A stretch of 64,000 nt of DNA, taken from Boseongicola sp. H5 (GTDB taxonomy: Bacteria > Pseudomonadota > Alphaproteobacteria > Rhodobacterales > Rhodobacteraceae). Made by a program: the position numbers and the translations under genes. Of the stretch, positions 1 to 8,828 are shown one piece after another. The stretch spans positions 186,001-250,000 of the forward strand of contig JACNMN010000003.1 in NCBI GenBank assembly GCA_020622165.1, given 5' to 3'. Within the stretch, counting starts at the first letter, position 1, and each line of letters starts with the position of its first letter. A model generated the notes under the pieces. It was given only the letters and a program-made list of their open reading frames with translations. It was not told the DNA's origin and made no database searches.

Positions 1-58
1 GGCGCGGGAAAGGCGGGGGCTGCGTGGCAAGAGGCGCGGGCCGGCCGGGAGGGCCAGG

Positions 59-1027
59 ATGGACGATCTGGAAAATCTGCCCGAACGGGCGCTGGAATGG
101 CACCGCCAGGGCAAGGGCGCGGTGCTGGCGACCGTGGTCGAAACCTGGGGCAGCGCGCCGCGCCGAGTGGGCAGCCAGTTGCTGGTGTCCTCGGACGGGG
201 AGATGGCGGGCTCGGTCTCCGGCGGCTGTGTCGAGGGCGCGGTCGTGGTGGAAGCGATGGAGGCGCTTGAGGCGGGCGACGCGCAGCTTCTGGAATTCGG
301 CGTGAGCGATGACGAGGCCTTTGCCGTGGGGCTGGCCTGCGGCGGCACGATCAAGGTTCTGGTCGAACCGGTGGGCCGGGTCCTGCCGGTGGAAATGCTG
401 GAGGCGCTGGTCGATGCGCGCGCCGCGCGCCAGCCCGTCGCCTACGTGGTCGAGATCAAGAAAGGCCAGCGCTGGCTGGCGGGGCCGGGCGATGACGGGC
501 TTGCCGCGCGGTTCCGGGAGGATCGCTCGGGCATGGATGCCAACCGCTATATCGGCATCCACAACCCGCCGCTTCGGATGGTCGTGGTGGGCGCCGTCCA
601 TATCGCGCAGGCCCTGGTGCCGATGGCGCGGATGGCCGGGTATGATCCAGTGCTGGTCGACCCGCGCCCGGCCTTCGGCGCGGAGGCCCGGTTTCCCGGT
701 GAGCGCATTCTGGAGGACTGGCCCGATGCGGCACTGGCCGAGGTCGGTCTGGATGCGCGCACCGCCGTGGTGACGCTGACCCATGACCCGAAACTGGACG
801 ATCCCGCGATCGCCGCGGCCCTGCGTTCGGAGGTGTTCTATCTGGGCTGTCTGGGGTCCAGCCGGACCCATGCCAAACGGGTCGGCCGGTTGAGCGAGGC
901 GGGGTTCACGCTGGAGGATATCGGGCGCATCCACGCCCCCGTGGGCCTGAATATCGGCGCGCAGGGCCCGGCGGAAATCGCTGTGGCGATCATGGCGGAG
1001 ATCACCCAGAGGCTGCGATTGGGATGA
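59..1027 (+). CDS. XdhC/CoxI family molybdenum hydroxylase maturation factor
   Basis: A 322-residue protein of the XdhC/CoxI family, cytosolic chaperones that sulfurate and insert the molybdenum cofactor into xanthine dehydrogenase-like enzymes. The N-terminal half (about 1-125) carries the family pattern [10 protein letters not shown] and [10 protein letters not shown]. The C-terminal half (about 175-315) is a Rossmann-like XdhC_C domain starting [10 protein letters not shown], where the usual glycine-rich GAGH motif is slightly altered. The ATG has a GGGAGGG ribosome site just upstream. The stop overlaps the next ATG in ATGA, so the two genes are translationally coupled. It leads a block that ends with coxSLM-type genes, which points to service of that enzyme. 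Whether an upstream cox gene lies beyond the left edge cannot be seen. Confidence 0.88.
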   Translation: MDDLENLPERALEWHRQGKGAVLATVVETWGSAPRRVGSQLLVSSDGEMAGSVSGGCVEGAVVVEAMEALEAGDAQLLEFGVSDDEAFAVGLACGGTIKVLVEPVGRVLPVEMLEALVDARAARQPVAYVVEIKKGQRWLAGPGDDGLAARFREDRSGMDANRYIGIHNPPLRMVVVGAVHIAQALVPMARMAGYDPVLVDPRPAFGAEARFPGERILEDWPDAALAEVGLDARTAVVTLTHDPKLDDPAIAAALRSEVFYLGCLGSSRTHAKRVGRLSEAGFTLEDIGRIHAPVGLNIGAQGPAEIAVAIMAEITQRLRLG

Positions 1028-2034
1028 AGTTCGGTCCGGTTCCCGTGACAGAGGCGCAGGGCGCGGTTCTGGCCCATTCGCTGGCGCTGCCCGGCGGGCG
1101 GCTGCGCAAGGGCCGGGTGCTGGAGGCGGAGGATATCGCGGCGCTCCGCGAGGCGGGCCAGACGGAGGTGATCGTCGCGCGGCTCGACCCGGGCGACGTG
1201 GACGAGAATGCCGCCGCCGCCGCGCTGGCCGATGCGCTGGTGCCCGATCCCGAGACCGCCGGGCTGTCCGTCGAGGCGCCCTTCACGGGCCGGGTGAACA
1301 TCCGCGCCGCCGGGCCGGGCATCGTGGGGCTGGACGCCGCCGCGATCGCCGCGCTGAACGCGGTGGATCCAATGATCACGCTGGCCAGCCTGCCCGAGCA
1401 TCAGCGCGTCAGCGAGGGGATGATGGTGGGCACGGTCAAGATCATCTCCTACGCGGTGTCGCGGGCGGCGCTGGACCGGGCGCTGGCGGCGGCGCGCGGC
1501 GCGCTCTGGCGGGTGCCGGTCCGGCGGCGGAGCGCCGATCTGATCGTGACGGAGGTGCCCGGCGCCCCGGCCAGCCCCGAGGACAAGGGCGTGCGCGCCG
1601 TGGCCGGCCGGCTGGACGCCCTCGGGATCGCGCTGGTGCGAATCCGGATCGTGGCGCATGACACCGCCGCAATCGCCGAGGCGCTTGCCGGCTCGGAGGC
1701 GGAGATGGCCCTGATCCTGACCGCCTCGGCCACGTCCGATGCCCATGATGTGGCCCCGGCAGGCCTGGGCCGGGCCGGTGGCGCGCTGACCCGGTTCGGG
1801 ATGCCGGTCGATCCGGGCAACCTGCTGTTTCTGGGCGATCTTGCGGGCAAGCCGGTGGTGGGGCTGCCGGGCTGCGCCCGGTCGCCTGCGCTGAACGGGG
1901 CCGATTGGGTGCTGGAACGCGTGTCCTGCGGGCTGGAGGTGACCAGCGCCGATATCGCGGCCATGGGCGTGGGCGGGCTCCTGAAGGAAATCCCGACCCG
2001 CCCGCAGCCGCGCGACCGGCCGAAACGACGCTGA
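1024..2034 (+). CDS. MoeA-like molybdopterin-binding protein
   Basis: A 336-residue protein with a molybdopterin-binding (MoCF biosynthesis/MoeA-like) fold. The N-terminal part ([16 protein letters not shown], then [13 protein letters not shown]) resembles the start of MoeA-type proteins. The middle and C-terminal parts, with [17 protein letters not shown] and [15 protein letters not shown], resemble the cofactor-binding domain. It starts inside the stop of the XdhC-like gene (ATGA) and lies 112 bases before the 2Fe-2S subunit gene. In cox clusters a protein of this type is thought to help mature the molybdenum enzyme. A full-length, more canonical MoeA is encoded at 57706-58890, so this copy is probably dedicated to the cox-type enzyme. 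That division of labour is inference. Confidence 0.8.
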   Translation: MKFGPVPVTEAQGAVLAHSLALPGGRLRKGRVLEAEDIAALREAGQTEVIVARLDPGDVDENAAAAALADALVPDPETAGLSVEAPFTGRVNIRAAGPGIVGLDAAAIAALNAVDPMITLASLPEHQRVSEGMMVGTVKIISYAVSRAALDRALAAARGALWRVPVRRRSADLIVTEVPGAPASPEDKGVRAVAGRLDALGIALVRIRIVAHDTAAIAEALAGSEAEMALILTASATSDAHDVAPAGLGRAGGALTRFGMPVDPGNLLFLGDLAGKPVVGLPGCARSPALNGADWVLERVSCGLEVTSADIAAMGVGGLLKEIPTRPQPRDRPKRR

Positions 2035-2146
2035 CGGCGCCGCGCCGGCAGGCCCGGGCCGGGCTGTCGGAAAATGCACAGAAAATCCTTTTTGCGATTC
2101 CGCCGATCCATGGTTGGATGGGGCGGACAACCAAGGGAGGATTTGG

Positions 2147-2632
2147 ATGACCCAGGTAACCATGACCGTGAATGGCAAGGCTGTTTCCGGTGACGTGGAA
2201 GGGCGGACGCTGCTGGTCGAGTTCTTGCGCGAAGGCCAGGGCATGACCGGCACCCATGTGGGATGCGACACCAGCCAGTGCGGCGCCTGCGTGGTGCATG
2301 TGGATGGCAAGGCGGTGAAGGCCTGCGCGGTTCTGGCGCTGGAGCTGGAAGGCGCGGAGGTGACAACCATCGAGGGAATGGCGAATGCGGACGGATCGCT
2401 CGGGACCATCCAGCAGGCGTTTCAGGACCATCACGGCCTGCAATGCGGCTTCTGCACGCCGGGCATGGTGATGTCGGCGGCGGCACTTCTGAAAGACAAT
2501 CCGTCGCCGAGCGAGGCCGAGATACGGGAGTATCTGGAAGGCAATATCTGCCGCTGCACGGGCTACCACAACATCGTCAAGGCGATCATGGCGGCCAGCG
2601 GGCAGGACGTATCGGCGATCGCGGCGGAATAG
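2147..2632 (+). CDS. coxS: CO dehydrogenase-type 2Fe-2S small subunit
   Basis: The 161-residue iron-sulfur subunit of a molybdenum hydroxylase, passing electrons from the molybdenum site to FAD. Both clusters are intact: a plant-type 2Fe-2S site (C40, C45, C48, C60) and the C-terminal four-helix 2Fe-2S site (C100, C103, C135, C137, in CGFC and CRC). I chose the ATG at 2147 because AGGGAGG sits six bases upstream and the protein then starts [11 protein letters not shown], as relatives do; an in-frame start 33 bases earlier would add an unrelated tail. It is first in an S-L-M gene order, typical of form II CODH-like clusters. The true substrate is not established by sequence. Confidence 0.93.
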   Translation: MTQVTMTVNGKAVSGDVEGRTLLVEFLREGQGMTGTHVGCDTSQCGACVVHVDGKAVKACAVLALELEGAEVTTIEGMANADGSLGTIQQAFQDHHGLQCGFCTPGMVMSAAALLKDNPSPSEAEIREYLEGNICRCTGYHNIVKAIMAASGQDVSAIAAE

Positions 2633-2779
2633 CGCCGGGCCCGGCGCCCGAGGACGGCGCCGACCCGGCCGGAGGACCGGACGCGACGACAAGACAGGGC
2701 CGGTGGCCCTTGGGATGATCCTTCAGAGGCCCCCTATGGTGGCGGTGCCGGAAGGACACAGAGATAAGGGAGGACAACC

Positions 2780-5146
2780 ATGCCGAAAGACAGTGGCATA
2801 GGCGCAAGTTCCAAGCGGCGCGAAGATCTGCGGTTTCTGACCGGGGAAGGACGCTACACGGACGACATCAATCTGGCGGGGCAGGCCTATGTGTATTTCC
2901 TGCGCTCCGACATGGCGCATGCGAAGATCAACCGGATCGACACATCCACCGCCGAGAACATGCCCGGCGTGCTGCGCGTCTTCACCGGCGCGGATTTCGA
3001 GGCGGTCGGCGGCATTCCCTGCGGCTGGCAGGTGACCGACAAGCACGGCAACCCGATGCAGGAACCGGCCCACCCGGTTCTGGCCCGCGGCAAGGCCCGC
3101 CATGTGGGCGACCCGATCGCCGCGGTCGTGGCCGAGACCTACGCCCAGGCCCGCAACGCCGCCGAGGCCATCGAGATGGATCTGGATGAGCTGCCGGCGG
3201 TCGTGGATATGAAAGCCGCGCTCGCCGACGATGCGCCCAAGGTCCATGACGAACTGGACGGCAACCTGTGCTACGACTGGGGCTGGATCGAGGATAACAA
3301 GGCGGCGACCGATGCGGCCTTCGAGGCGGCGGCCCATGTGACGACGCTGGAACTGGTCAACCAGCGGCTGGTGGCCAATCCGATGGAGCCGCGGGTGGCC
3401 GTGGGCGATTACGCCAAGCATTCCGACGAAAGCACGCTCTACACCACCTCGCAGAACCCCCATGTGATCCGGCTTCTGATGGGGGCCTTCGTGCTGGGCA
3501 TTCCGGAACACAAGCTCAGGGTCGTGGCCCCGGATGTGGGCGGCGGTTTCGGCTCCAAGATCTTCCATTACGCGGAAGAAGCCTTCTGCACCTTCGCCGC
3601 GAAACAGCTCAGACGTCCGGTGAAATGGACCTCCACCCGGTCGGAGGCCTTCATCTCCGACGCCCATGGCCGCGATCACGTGACCAAGATCGAACTGGCG
3701 CTGGACGCGGAGAACAATTTCACCGCCATCCGCACTGAAACCTACGCGAATATGGGGGCCTACCTGTCCACCTTCGCGCCCTCGGTGCCCACCTATCTGC
3801 ATGGCATCCTGATGGCGGGCAATTACAAGACGCCCAATATCTACGTGAATGTGAAGGCGGTCTTCACCAACACCGTGCCGGTCGATGCCTATCGCGGCGC
3901 GGGCCGCCCCGAGGCCACGTTCCAGCTTGAGCGTGTGATCGACAAGGCGGCGCGCGAACTGGGCGTGGACCCGGTGGAACTGCGCCGGCAGAACTTCATC
4001 ACCGAGTTCCCCTATGCCACGCCGGTGGCGGTGGAGTATGACACCGGCGATTACAACGCGACGATGGACAAGCTCCTCGAAATGATCGACCGCGACGGGT
4101 TCGAGGCGCGGCGCGCCGAAAGCGCCAGGAACGGCAAGCTGCGCGGGCTGGGCGTGAACTGCTATATCGAGGCCTGCGGCATCGCGCCCTCGGCCCTTGT
4201 CGGGCAACTGGGCGCACGCGCGGGGCTTTACGAAAGCGCCACGGTGCGGGTCAATGCCACCGGCGGTCTGGTCGTGATGACCGGCAGCCACAGCCACGGG
4301 CAGGGGCACGAGACCTCCTTCGCGCAGGTGGTGGCCGATATGATCGGCATCGACGAGAACATGGTCGAGATCGTCCATGGCGACACCGCCAACACGCCGA
4401 TGGGCATGGGCACCTACGGGTCGCGCAGCCTCGCGGTGGGCGGCTCGGCCATGGTGCGCGCGACCGAGAAGATCATCAACAAGGCCAAGAAGATCGCGGC
4501 CCATCTGATGGAAGCCTCCGAAGCGGATATCGAGCTGAAGGACGGCCAGTTCAGCGTGGCGGGCACGGATAAATCCGTGGCCTGGGGCGATGTGACCCTC
4601 GCCGCCTATGTGCCCCATAACTACCCGATCGAGGAGATCGAACCGGGGCTTGAGGAAACCGCGTTCTACGACCCCAGCAACTTCACCTACCCGTCCGGCG
4701 CCTATGCCTGCGAGGTGGAGGTGGACCCCGAGACCGGGAAGGTGCAGATCCTGTCCTTCGCCGCGGCGGATGATTTCGGCAATATCGTCAACCCGATGAT
4801 CGTCGACGGGCAGGTGCATGGCGGCGTGGCGCAGGGCATCGGTCAGGCGCTGCTGGAACAGGCCGTGTATGATGAGAACGGGCAGTTGGTGAATGCCTCC
4901 TACATGGATTACACCATGCCGCGCGCCGACGACGTGCCGTTCTACCGGGTGGATCATTCCTGCGTGACGCCCTGCACCCACAACCCCTTGGGCGTGAAAG
5001 GCTGCGGGGAGGCGGGGGCGATCGGCTCGCCGCCATCGGTCGTCAACGCGGTGGTGGATGCGCTGCAACGGGCGGGGCACACCCATGTGACCCATATCGA
5101 CATGCCGCTCAGCCCCTCGCGGGTCTGGCAGGCGATGCAAGGCTGA
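2780..5146 (+). CDS. coxL: Form II CO dehydrogenase-like molybdenum-binding large subunit
   Basis: The 788-residue catalytic subunit of the xanthine dehydrogenase family (aldehyde oxidase a/b hammerhead domain about 18-140, molybdopterin-binding domains about 150-780). It binds molybdopterin cytosine dinucleotide cofactor. The active-site loop reads AYRGAGR at residues 370-376, the form II signature; true CO dehydrogenases (form I) read AYXCSFR with the copper-binding cysteine. The C-terminal [15 protein letters not shown] holds the conserved glutamate that acts as base in the family. A GGGAGG ribosome site precedes the ATG. It lies between coxS and coxM. Form II proteins are widely annotated as CO dehydrogenase, but their physiological substrate is debated; oxidation of CO should not be assumed. 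Confidence 0.9.
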   Translation: MPKDSGIGASSKRREDLRFLTGEGRYTDDINLAGQAYVYFLRSDMAHAKINRIDTSTAENMPGVLRVFTGADFEAVGGIPCGWQVTDKHGNPMQEPAHPVLARGKARHVGDPIAAVVAETYAQARNAAEAIEMDLDELPAVVDMKAALADDAPKVHDELDGNLCYDWGWIEDNKAATDAAFEAAAHVTTLELVNQRLVANPMEPRVAVGDYAKHSDESTLYTTSQNPHVIRLLMGAFVLGIPEHKLRVVAPDVGGGFGSKIFHYAEEAFCTFAAKQLRRPVKWTSTRSEAFISDAHGRDHVTKIELALDAENNFTAIRTETYANMGAYLSTFAPSVPTYLHGILMAGNYKTPNIYVNVKAVFTNTVPVDAYRGAGRPEATFQLERVIDKAARELGVDPVELRRQNFITEFPYATPVAVEYDTGDYNATMDKLLEMIDRDGFEARRAESARNGKLRGLGVNCYIEACGIAPSALVGQLGARAGLYESATVRVNATGGLVVMTGSHSHGQGHETSFAQVVADMIGIDENMVEIVHGDTANTPMGMGTYGSRSLAVGGSAMVRATEKIINKAKKIAAHLMEASEADIELKDGQFSVAGTDKSVAWGDVTLAAYVPHNYPIEEIEPGLEETAFYDPSNFTYPSGAYACEVEVDPETGKVQILSFAAADDFGNIVNPMIVDGQVHGGVAQGIGQALLEQAVYDENGQLVNASYMDYTMPRADDVPFYRVDHSCVTPCTHNPLGVKGCGEAGAIGSPPSVVNAVVDALQRAGHTHVTHIDMPLSPSRVWQAMQG

Positions 5147-5232
5147 GGCGGGCGGGGGCCGCCACACCGGCGGGCCCGTCCGACCATTTCGAACAAGGAG
5201 AGGGCGCATACCCCTCTCGGGAGGAGACAAGG

Positions 5233-6024
5233 ATGTATAATTTCGACTTAGCGCGCCCCGGCAGCCTCGATGAGGCCGCAACGGCGCTTCAGGGCGAAGA
5301 GGCACAGGCTCTGGGCGGGGGGCAGACCCTGATCCCGACCATGAAACAGCGGCTGGCCGCCCCGGCGACCCTCGTCAGCCTGACCGGCATCCCCGAGATG
5401 CAGGGCGTCTGCCTCGACGATGACGGCCGGGTCTGCATCGGGGGCGCCACGCCGCATGCGGTGGTGGAGGCCGAAGCGGCGGCGCATTTCCCGGCGCTGG
5501 CGGCCCTTGCCGGGCGCATCGGCGACCCGGCGGTGCGCAATCGCGGGACGATCGGCGGTTCGCTGGCCAACAACGACCCCTCCGCCTGCTACCCCGCCGC
5601 GGCGCTTGGCACCGGGGCCACGATCAAGACCAACACCCGCGACATCGCGGCCGATGATTTCTTCGAGGGGATGTTCACCACCGCCCTTCATGAAGGCGAA
5701 ATCATCACCGAGGTGCGCTTTCCGGTGCCCGAGGCCGCGAATTACCAGAAATTCGTCCAGCCCGCCTCGCGCTTCGCGCTCGTCGGTGTCTTCGTCGCGA
5801 AGTATGGCGATGGCGTGCGGGTCGCGGTGACCGGCGCATCGGAGGATGGCGTGTTCCGCTGGAGCGAGGCGGAGGCGGCCCTGTCGGCGGATTTCTCCGC
5901 CGAGGCGATTGCCGATCTGTCGGTGCCTGCCGATGACATGATCTCGGATCTGCACGGCTCGGGCGCCTATCGGGCGCATCTGGTCGGCGTCATGACCCGG
6001 CGGGCGGTGTCCGCCGCCGCCTGA
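5233..6024 (+). CDS. coxM: CO dehydrogenase-type FAD-binding medium subunit
   Basis: The 263-residue flavoprotein subunit of the three-part molybdenum hydroxylase. It has the FAD_binding_5 domain with the two characteristic pyrophosphate-binding motifs, GGGQT at 28-32 and TIGGS at 106-110 followed by LANNDPS, and the CO dehydrogenase flavoprotein C-terminal domain from about 170. A strong ribosome site (GGAGGAGACAAGG) abuts the ATG. It is the last gene of the cluster and is followed 26 bases later by a hairpin terminator, so transcription of the block most likely ends here. Confidence 0.92.
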   Translation: MYNFDLARPGSLDEAATALQGEEAQALGGGQTLIPTMKQRLAAPATLVSLTGIPEMQGVCLDDDGRVCIGGATPHAVVEAEAAAHFPALAALAGRIGDPAVRNRGTIGGSLANNDPSACYPAAALGTGATIKTNTRDIAADDFFEGMFTTALHEGEIITEVRFPVPEAANYQKFVQPASRFALVGVFVAKYGDGVRVAVTGASEDGVFRWSEAEAALSADFSAEAIADLSVPADDMISDLHGSGAYRAHLVGVMTRRAVSAAA

Positions 6025-6050
6025 GCCGGGACCGGACCGGAACCGGGAAC

Positions 6051-6080
6051 AAAGCCCTGCCATTGCGGCAGGGCTTTTCC
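6051..6080. terminator. Bidirectional intrinsic terminator between coxM and the DUF1127-like gene
   Basis: Arms 6051-6061 and 6067-6077 are perfectly complementary over 11 bp around a 5-base loop, followed by a T run on the + strand. It sits 26 bases after the coxM stop and 4 bases past the stop of the convergent small gene, so it can serve both. On the minus strand the tail is CTTTGTT, a weaker U-tract. Confidence 0.85.
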
Positions 6081-6084
6081 TGTT

Positions 6085-6261
6085 TCAGTGGGGCGCGATA
6101 CGGGTCGGGTCGAACGGCAGGTCGGCCAGCTCGCGTTTGCTCATCCGGGCGATGTCCGGATGCGAGAGCGGATCGCGCCGCCATTGCCGCCCCGCCTCGT
6201 CGGTCCGGCGGCATCGCCAGAGACGCAGCAGATGTCGGGGATGTCGGAAAAGCTGTGTCAT
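6085..6261 (-). CDS. Small DUF1127-like protein
   Basis: A 58-residue, very basic protein that begins MTQLFRHPRHLLRLWR and ends DLPFDPTRIAPH. The central segment HPDIARMSKRELADL matches the short DUF1127 (YjiS-like) pattern, in which an arginine-rich helix is followed by a LSDREL-type turn. Proteins of this kind are usually 40-70 residues long; some alphaproteobacterial members are linked to RNA binding and phosphate or C1 metabolism, but no function can be assigned here. It is divergent from the LysR gene at 6333 with 71 bases between the starts, which suggests the regulator controls it. No clear Shine-Dalgarno is visible before the ATG. The gene is short enough to be missed by length-limited gene finding. 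Confidence 0.72.
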   Translation of the reverse strand: MTQLFRHPRHLLRLWRCRRTDEAGRQWRRDPLSHPDIARMSKRELADLPFDPTRIAPH

Positions 6262-6332
6262 GGCTATAGAGATAGCGATGGGCCTGCCAGTATGTTATGG
6301 AGTATTCCGGCATCGGACTTTAGGAAAACTGA

Positions 6333-7250
6333 ATGAGAGAGCTGAACCGTGTCCATCTGTCGGGCCTCAGGGCGGTGGAGGCCGTGGGCCGTCTGCACGG
6401 GTTGCAGCCCGCCGCCGACGAGCTTGGCGTTTCCATCGGCGCGGTCAGTCAGCAGGTCAAGAAGACCGAAGCAGCGCTTGGCCGCACCTTGTTCCACCGC
6501 ACCCCGGCGGGGATGCGCCCGACCAAGGCGGGGGACGAGGTTCTGGTTCATCTGGGCCGGGGCATGGCCGAACTGGCCACGGCGGTGCGTCTTGCCGGGC
6601 GCGGCGCGGAAGATCGGCTGGTCGTCTCCGTCGCGCCGATTTTCGCAAGCCGCTGGCTTGTCTGGCGGCTCAGCGATTTTCATGCGCGGTTCCCCGATAT
6701 TCGCGTGCGGATCGAGCCCGACATGGCGCTGGTCAATCCCGACGAGACGGATGTGGATGTGTGCATCCGCGTGGGCCGCGGCGGCTGGCCCGGCGTGGTG
6801 GCGGAGAAGCTTCTGGATCAGCGCGTGTTTCCGGTCTGCACAGCCCAGATGGCCGGGCGGCTGGCCGCGCCCGCCGATCTGGCCCATGTCCCGGTGATCC
6901 GCGAGAACGAGGCGCTGTTCGGCTGGGATGTGTGGCTTGGGGCCCAGGGCCTGAGCCCCGATATTCTGGGCGAGGGGCCGACCTATGCCGATGCATCGCT
7001 TTGCCTCGACGCGGCGATTGCGGGGCAGGGGGTGTTTCTGGCCTGGGAAACGCTGGCCTGTCCGGCGCTGGAGATGGGCCAGCTTGTCACCCCCTTTCCG
7101 CAGCGGTTTCAGACCGGCGTCCATTACTGGGTCATCGCCCGGCAATCGGGCCTGCGGGCACGGGCCATCGCGCAGTTCACAAGCTGGCTGAAGGCGGAAA
7201 TGCAGGCTTCCGTCCGTCAATGGCGGGCGCGGGAGGTGCAGGCGGGATGA
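6333..7250 (+). CDS. LysR family transcriptional regulator, GcvA-like
   Basis: A 305-residue LysR-type regulator. The N-terminal winged helix (about 5-65) contains LQPAADELGVSIGAVSQQVKKTE and the following LGRTLFHRTPAG wing, and the C-terminal effector domain runs from about 93 to 300. The overall style (short N-terminus, SIGAVSQQ recognition helix) is that of the GcvA subgroup. It is divergently placed to the DUF1127-like gene, the usual arrangement of a LysR protein and its target. Its stop overlaps the start of the acetyltransferase gene in ATGATG, so that gene is probably cotranscribed. The effector is unknown. Confidence 0.88.
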   Translation: MRELNRVHLSGLRAVEAVGRLHGLQPAADELGVSIGAVSQQVKKTEAALGRTLFHRTPAGMRPTKAGDEVLVHLGRGMAELATAVRLAGRGAEDRLVVSVAPIFASRWLVWRLSDFHARFPDIRVRIEPDMALVNPDETDVDVCIRVGRGGWPGVVAEKLLDQRVFPVCTAQMAGRLAAPADLAHVPVIRENEALFGWDVWLGAQGLSPDILGEGPTYADASLCLDAAIAGQGVFLAWETLACPALEMGQLVTPFPQRFQTGVHYWVIARQSGLRARAIAQFTSWLKAEMQASVRQWRAREVQAG

Positions 7251-7798
7251 TGTCCGAACGCGAAAAGATGGCGGCCGGCGCGTGGTATTCCTGCCTTGAT
7301 GAGGAGCTTGAGGAGATGCGCAGGGCCGCCCGGCGGGCCGTGCATCAGCATGTGACCATGGCGCCCGATGCGCGCGGCGGGATGGCCCCGATGCTGCGCG
7401 ATCTGTTCGCCTCGGTCGGGGCCGGTGTGATGCTGGAGGCGCCGTTTCACTGTGCCTACGGGGTGAATATCTCTCTGGCCGACCGTGTTTACATGAACGC
7501 GGGCTGCGTGATCCTGGATACCGCGCCGGTGCGCATCGGGGCGCATACGATGCTGGGCCCGGGCGTACATATCTATTGCGCGGAACACGATCACGATCCC
7601 GCCCGCCGCGCGGCGGGGCTGGAGATCGCACGGCCGGTCACGCTTGGGGCAAATGTCTGGATCGGCGGCGGCGCGATCCTGTTGCCCGGGGTCCGTATCG
7701 GCGATGGCGCGATCGTGGGGGCGGGCGCGGTCGTGACCCGGGACGTGGCCGCGGGGCAGACGGTGACCGGTACGCCCGCGCGGGCAAGGCCCGGCTGA
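7247..7798 (+). CDS. Maltose/galactoside O-acetyltransferase family protein (NodL/Maa-like)
   Basis: A 183-residue left-handed parallel beta-helix acetyltransferase of the LacA/Maa/NodL family, which transfers acetyl from acetyl-CoA to sugars. The N-terminal Mac domain (EREKMAAGAWYSCLDEEL) is present at 3-22. Hexapeptide repeats follow from about 80 (VNISLADRVYMNAGCVILD, then ANVWIGGGAILLPGVRIGDG and AIVGAGAVVTRDV), with the catalytic histidine in CAEHDHD. The first of two adjacent ATGs overlaps the LysR stop. Its acceptor substrate is unknown. A short palindrome (CTGATC, loop, GATCAG; 7795-7811) spans the stop codon. Confidence 0.88.
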   Translation: MMSEREKMAAGAWYSCLDEELEEMRRAARRAVHQHVTMAPDARGGMAPMLRDLFASVGAGVMLEAPFHCAYGVNISLADRVYMNAGCVILDTAPVRIGAHTMLGPGVHIYCAEHDHDPARRAAGLEIARPVTLGANVWIGGGAILLPGVRIGDGAIVGAGAVVTRDVAAGQTVTGTPARARPG

Positions 7799-8101
7799 TC
7801 CGCCGGATCAGTCCGCCTTCGGGAAAAACAGCGGCTCCCGGTCCCGCGTGAAGGCGCGATGGCGCTCTGACCCTTTTCCGACTCAGCCACCGGGTAAAGG
7901 CCGCCGCTCCCCGCCGGCCTTACCCTTCGGTCAAGGCTTCGGGTTGACCGGCACCAAACCGTCTTGATTGAACAACGCCGCGCCCCCGGTCGAACGATTG
8001 CGGCATGATGGGGTCCGCCCGCGGCACGGATCCGGCGCGCAGCAAAAAGGCGCGGCGGGTCCGACCCGCGCGCGCCTCATGTTTCGTTTCGGACCAATGA
8101 C
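7799..8101. other. 303-base gene-free stretch with two adjacent inverted repeats
   Basis: No convincing gene lies here; the frames are short and lack usable starts. Two strong inverted repeats follow each other. The first has arms 7892-7903 and 7915-7925 (11 pairs with one bulged A). The second has arms 7928-7934 and 7944-7950 (7 perfect pairs, 9-base loop). Neither has a T run, so they are not plain terminators. The right end (8043-8077) holds the infC terminator. A small RNA or processing site is possible but unsupported. Confidence 0.5.
8043..8077 (-). terminator. Intrinsic terminator downstream of infC
   Basis: On the minus strand a GC-rich hairpin (arm starting GGCGCG, partner ending CGCGCC, one small internal mismatch) is followed directly by five T residues. 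It begins 25 bases past the infC stop, where a terminator for that gene would be expected. Confidence 0.75.
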
Positions 8102-8644
8102 TTACTTGGCCGGGCCGATCATCATCACCATCTGGCGGCCTTCCATCCTGGGCATGTTTTCCACTTTGCCGAGCCCCTCGATATCGGTGGCCACACGTTC
8201 CAGAAGCTCGCGTCCCAGATTCTGGTGAGCCATTTCGCGGCCGCGAAAGCGCAAGGTCACCTTCACCTTGTCGCCGTTTTCCAGAAACCGCGTCACGTTG
8301 CGCATTTTCACGTCATAATCATGGGTGTCGGTGTTGGGGCGGAATTTCACCTCCTTCACCTCGATGATCTTCTGTTTCTTCCGCGCCTCGGATTCGCGCT
8401 TTTGCTGTTCGTATTTGAACTTGCCGAAATCCATGATCTTGCAGACGGGCGGGTCTGCATTCGGAGAGATTTCCACCAGATCAAGGCCGGCCTGCTCAGC
8501 CATTTCCATGGCGCGGGCGGGTGTCACGACGCCGACATTTTCGCCTTCGGCGCCGATAAGGCGTATTTCGGGTGATCGGATGCGTTCATTGACGCGGGGT
8601 CCTGTCTCGCGCGTGGGCGGCGCATTATGGGGTCTGCGGGCTAT
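8102..8644 (-). CDS. infC: Translation initiation factor IF-3, ATA start codon
   Basis: The 180-residue IF-3, which binds the 30S subunit, blocks premature 50S joining and proofreads the start codon. The N-terminal domain ([15 protein letters not shown], then [20 protein letters not shown]) and C-terminal domain ([18 protein letters not shown], then [11 protein letters not shown]) are intact. No ATG or GTG lies where family members start. The reading frame opens with ATA at 8644-8642, giving (M)[12 protein letters not shown] as in relatives, with GAAGGAA seven bases upstream. Rare starts (AUU, AUC, AUA) are a known feature of infC, letting IF-3 repress its own synthesis. A later GTG at RVNERI would remove conserved N-terminal sequence and is less likely. 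Confidence 0.93.
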   Translation of the reverse strand: MARRPHNAPPTRETGPRVNERIRSPEIRLIGAEGENVGVVTPARAMEMAEQAGLDLVEISPNADPPVCKIMDFGKFKYEQQKRESEARKKQKIIEVKEVKFRPNTDTHDYDVKMRNVTRFLENGDKVKVTLRFRGREMAHQNLGRELLERVATDIEGLGKVENMPRMEGRQMVMMIGPAK

Positions 8645-8658
8645 TGGATTTTTCCTTC
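8642..8658 (-). promoter_or_regulatory. infC ribosome site and non-canonical ATA start
   Basis: On the minus strand GAAGGAA (8658-8652) precedes ATA (8644-8642) with seven bases between. The combination of a good Shine-Dalgarno and a start codon that IF-3 discriminates against is the classical arrangement for infC autoregulation. Confidence 0.75.
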
Positions 8659-8828
8659 TGTAGCCTGAGGTTCGGGCCGCAAATCTAACCTTACCACCGT
8701 CGGCTTTCAAGGCGAATTGATGGCGGCCCCTTGCCGAGGGGAGCGGAGCCGCCGCTTTCCCATTGTGCCGACGCTGCGGGGCAATTATGTGCCGTGTCAT
8801 ATGAAGTTGAACACCCTTGGGGGATAAG

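Noticed and set aside
24-305. Possible short gene overlapping the XdhC-like gene
   Set aside because: The translation is rich in Arg, Trp and Pro, typical of an out-of-frame reading of high-GC coding DNA, and the XdhC frame is clearly the real one.
2723-5305. Long open frame on the minus strand opposite coxL
   Set aside because: It mirrors the whole coxL gene; its product is His/Arg/Gly-rich with no known domain. A long antisense frame is common in high-GC genes.
7591-7890. Minus-strand frame running into the gap after the acetyltransferase gene
   Set aside because: No usable start or ribosome site, composition of a shadow frame, and most of it lies antisense to the acetyltransferase.
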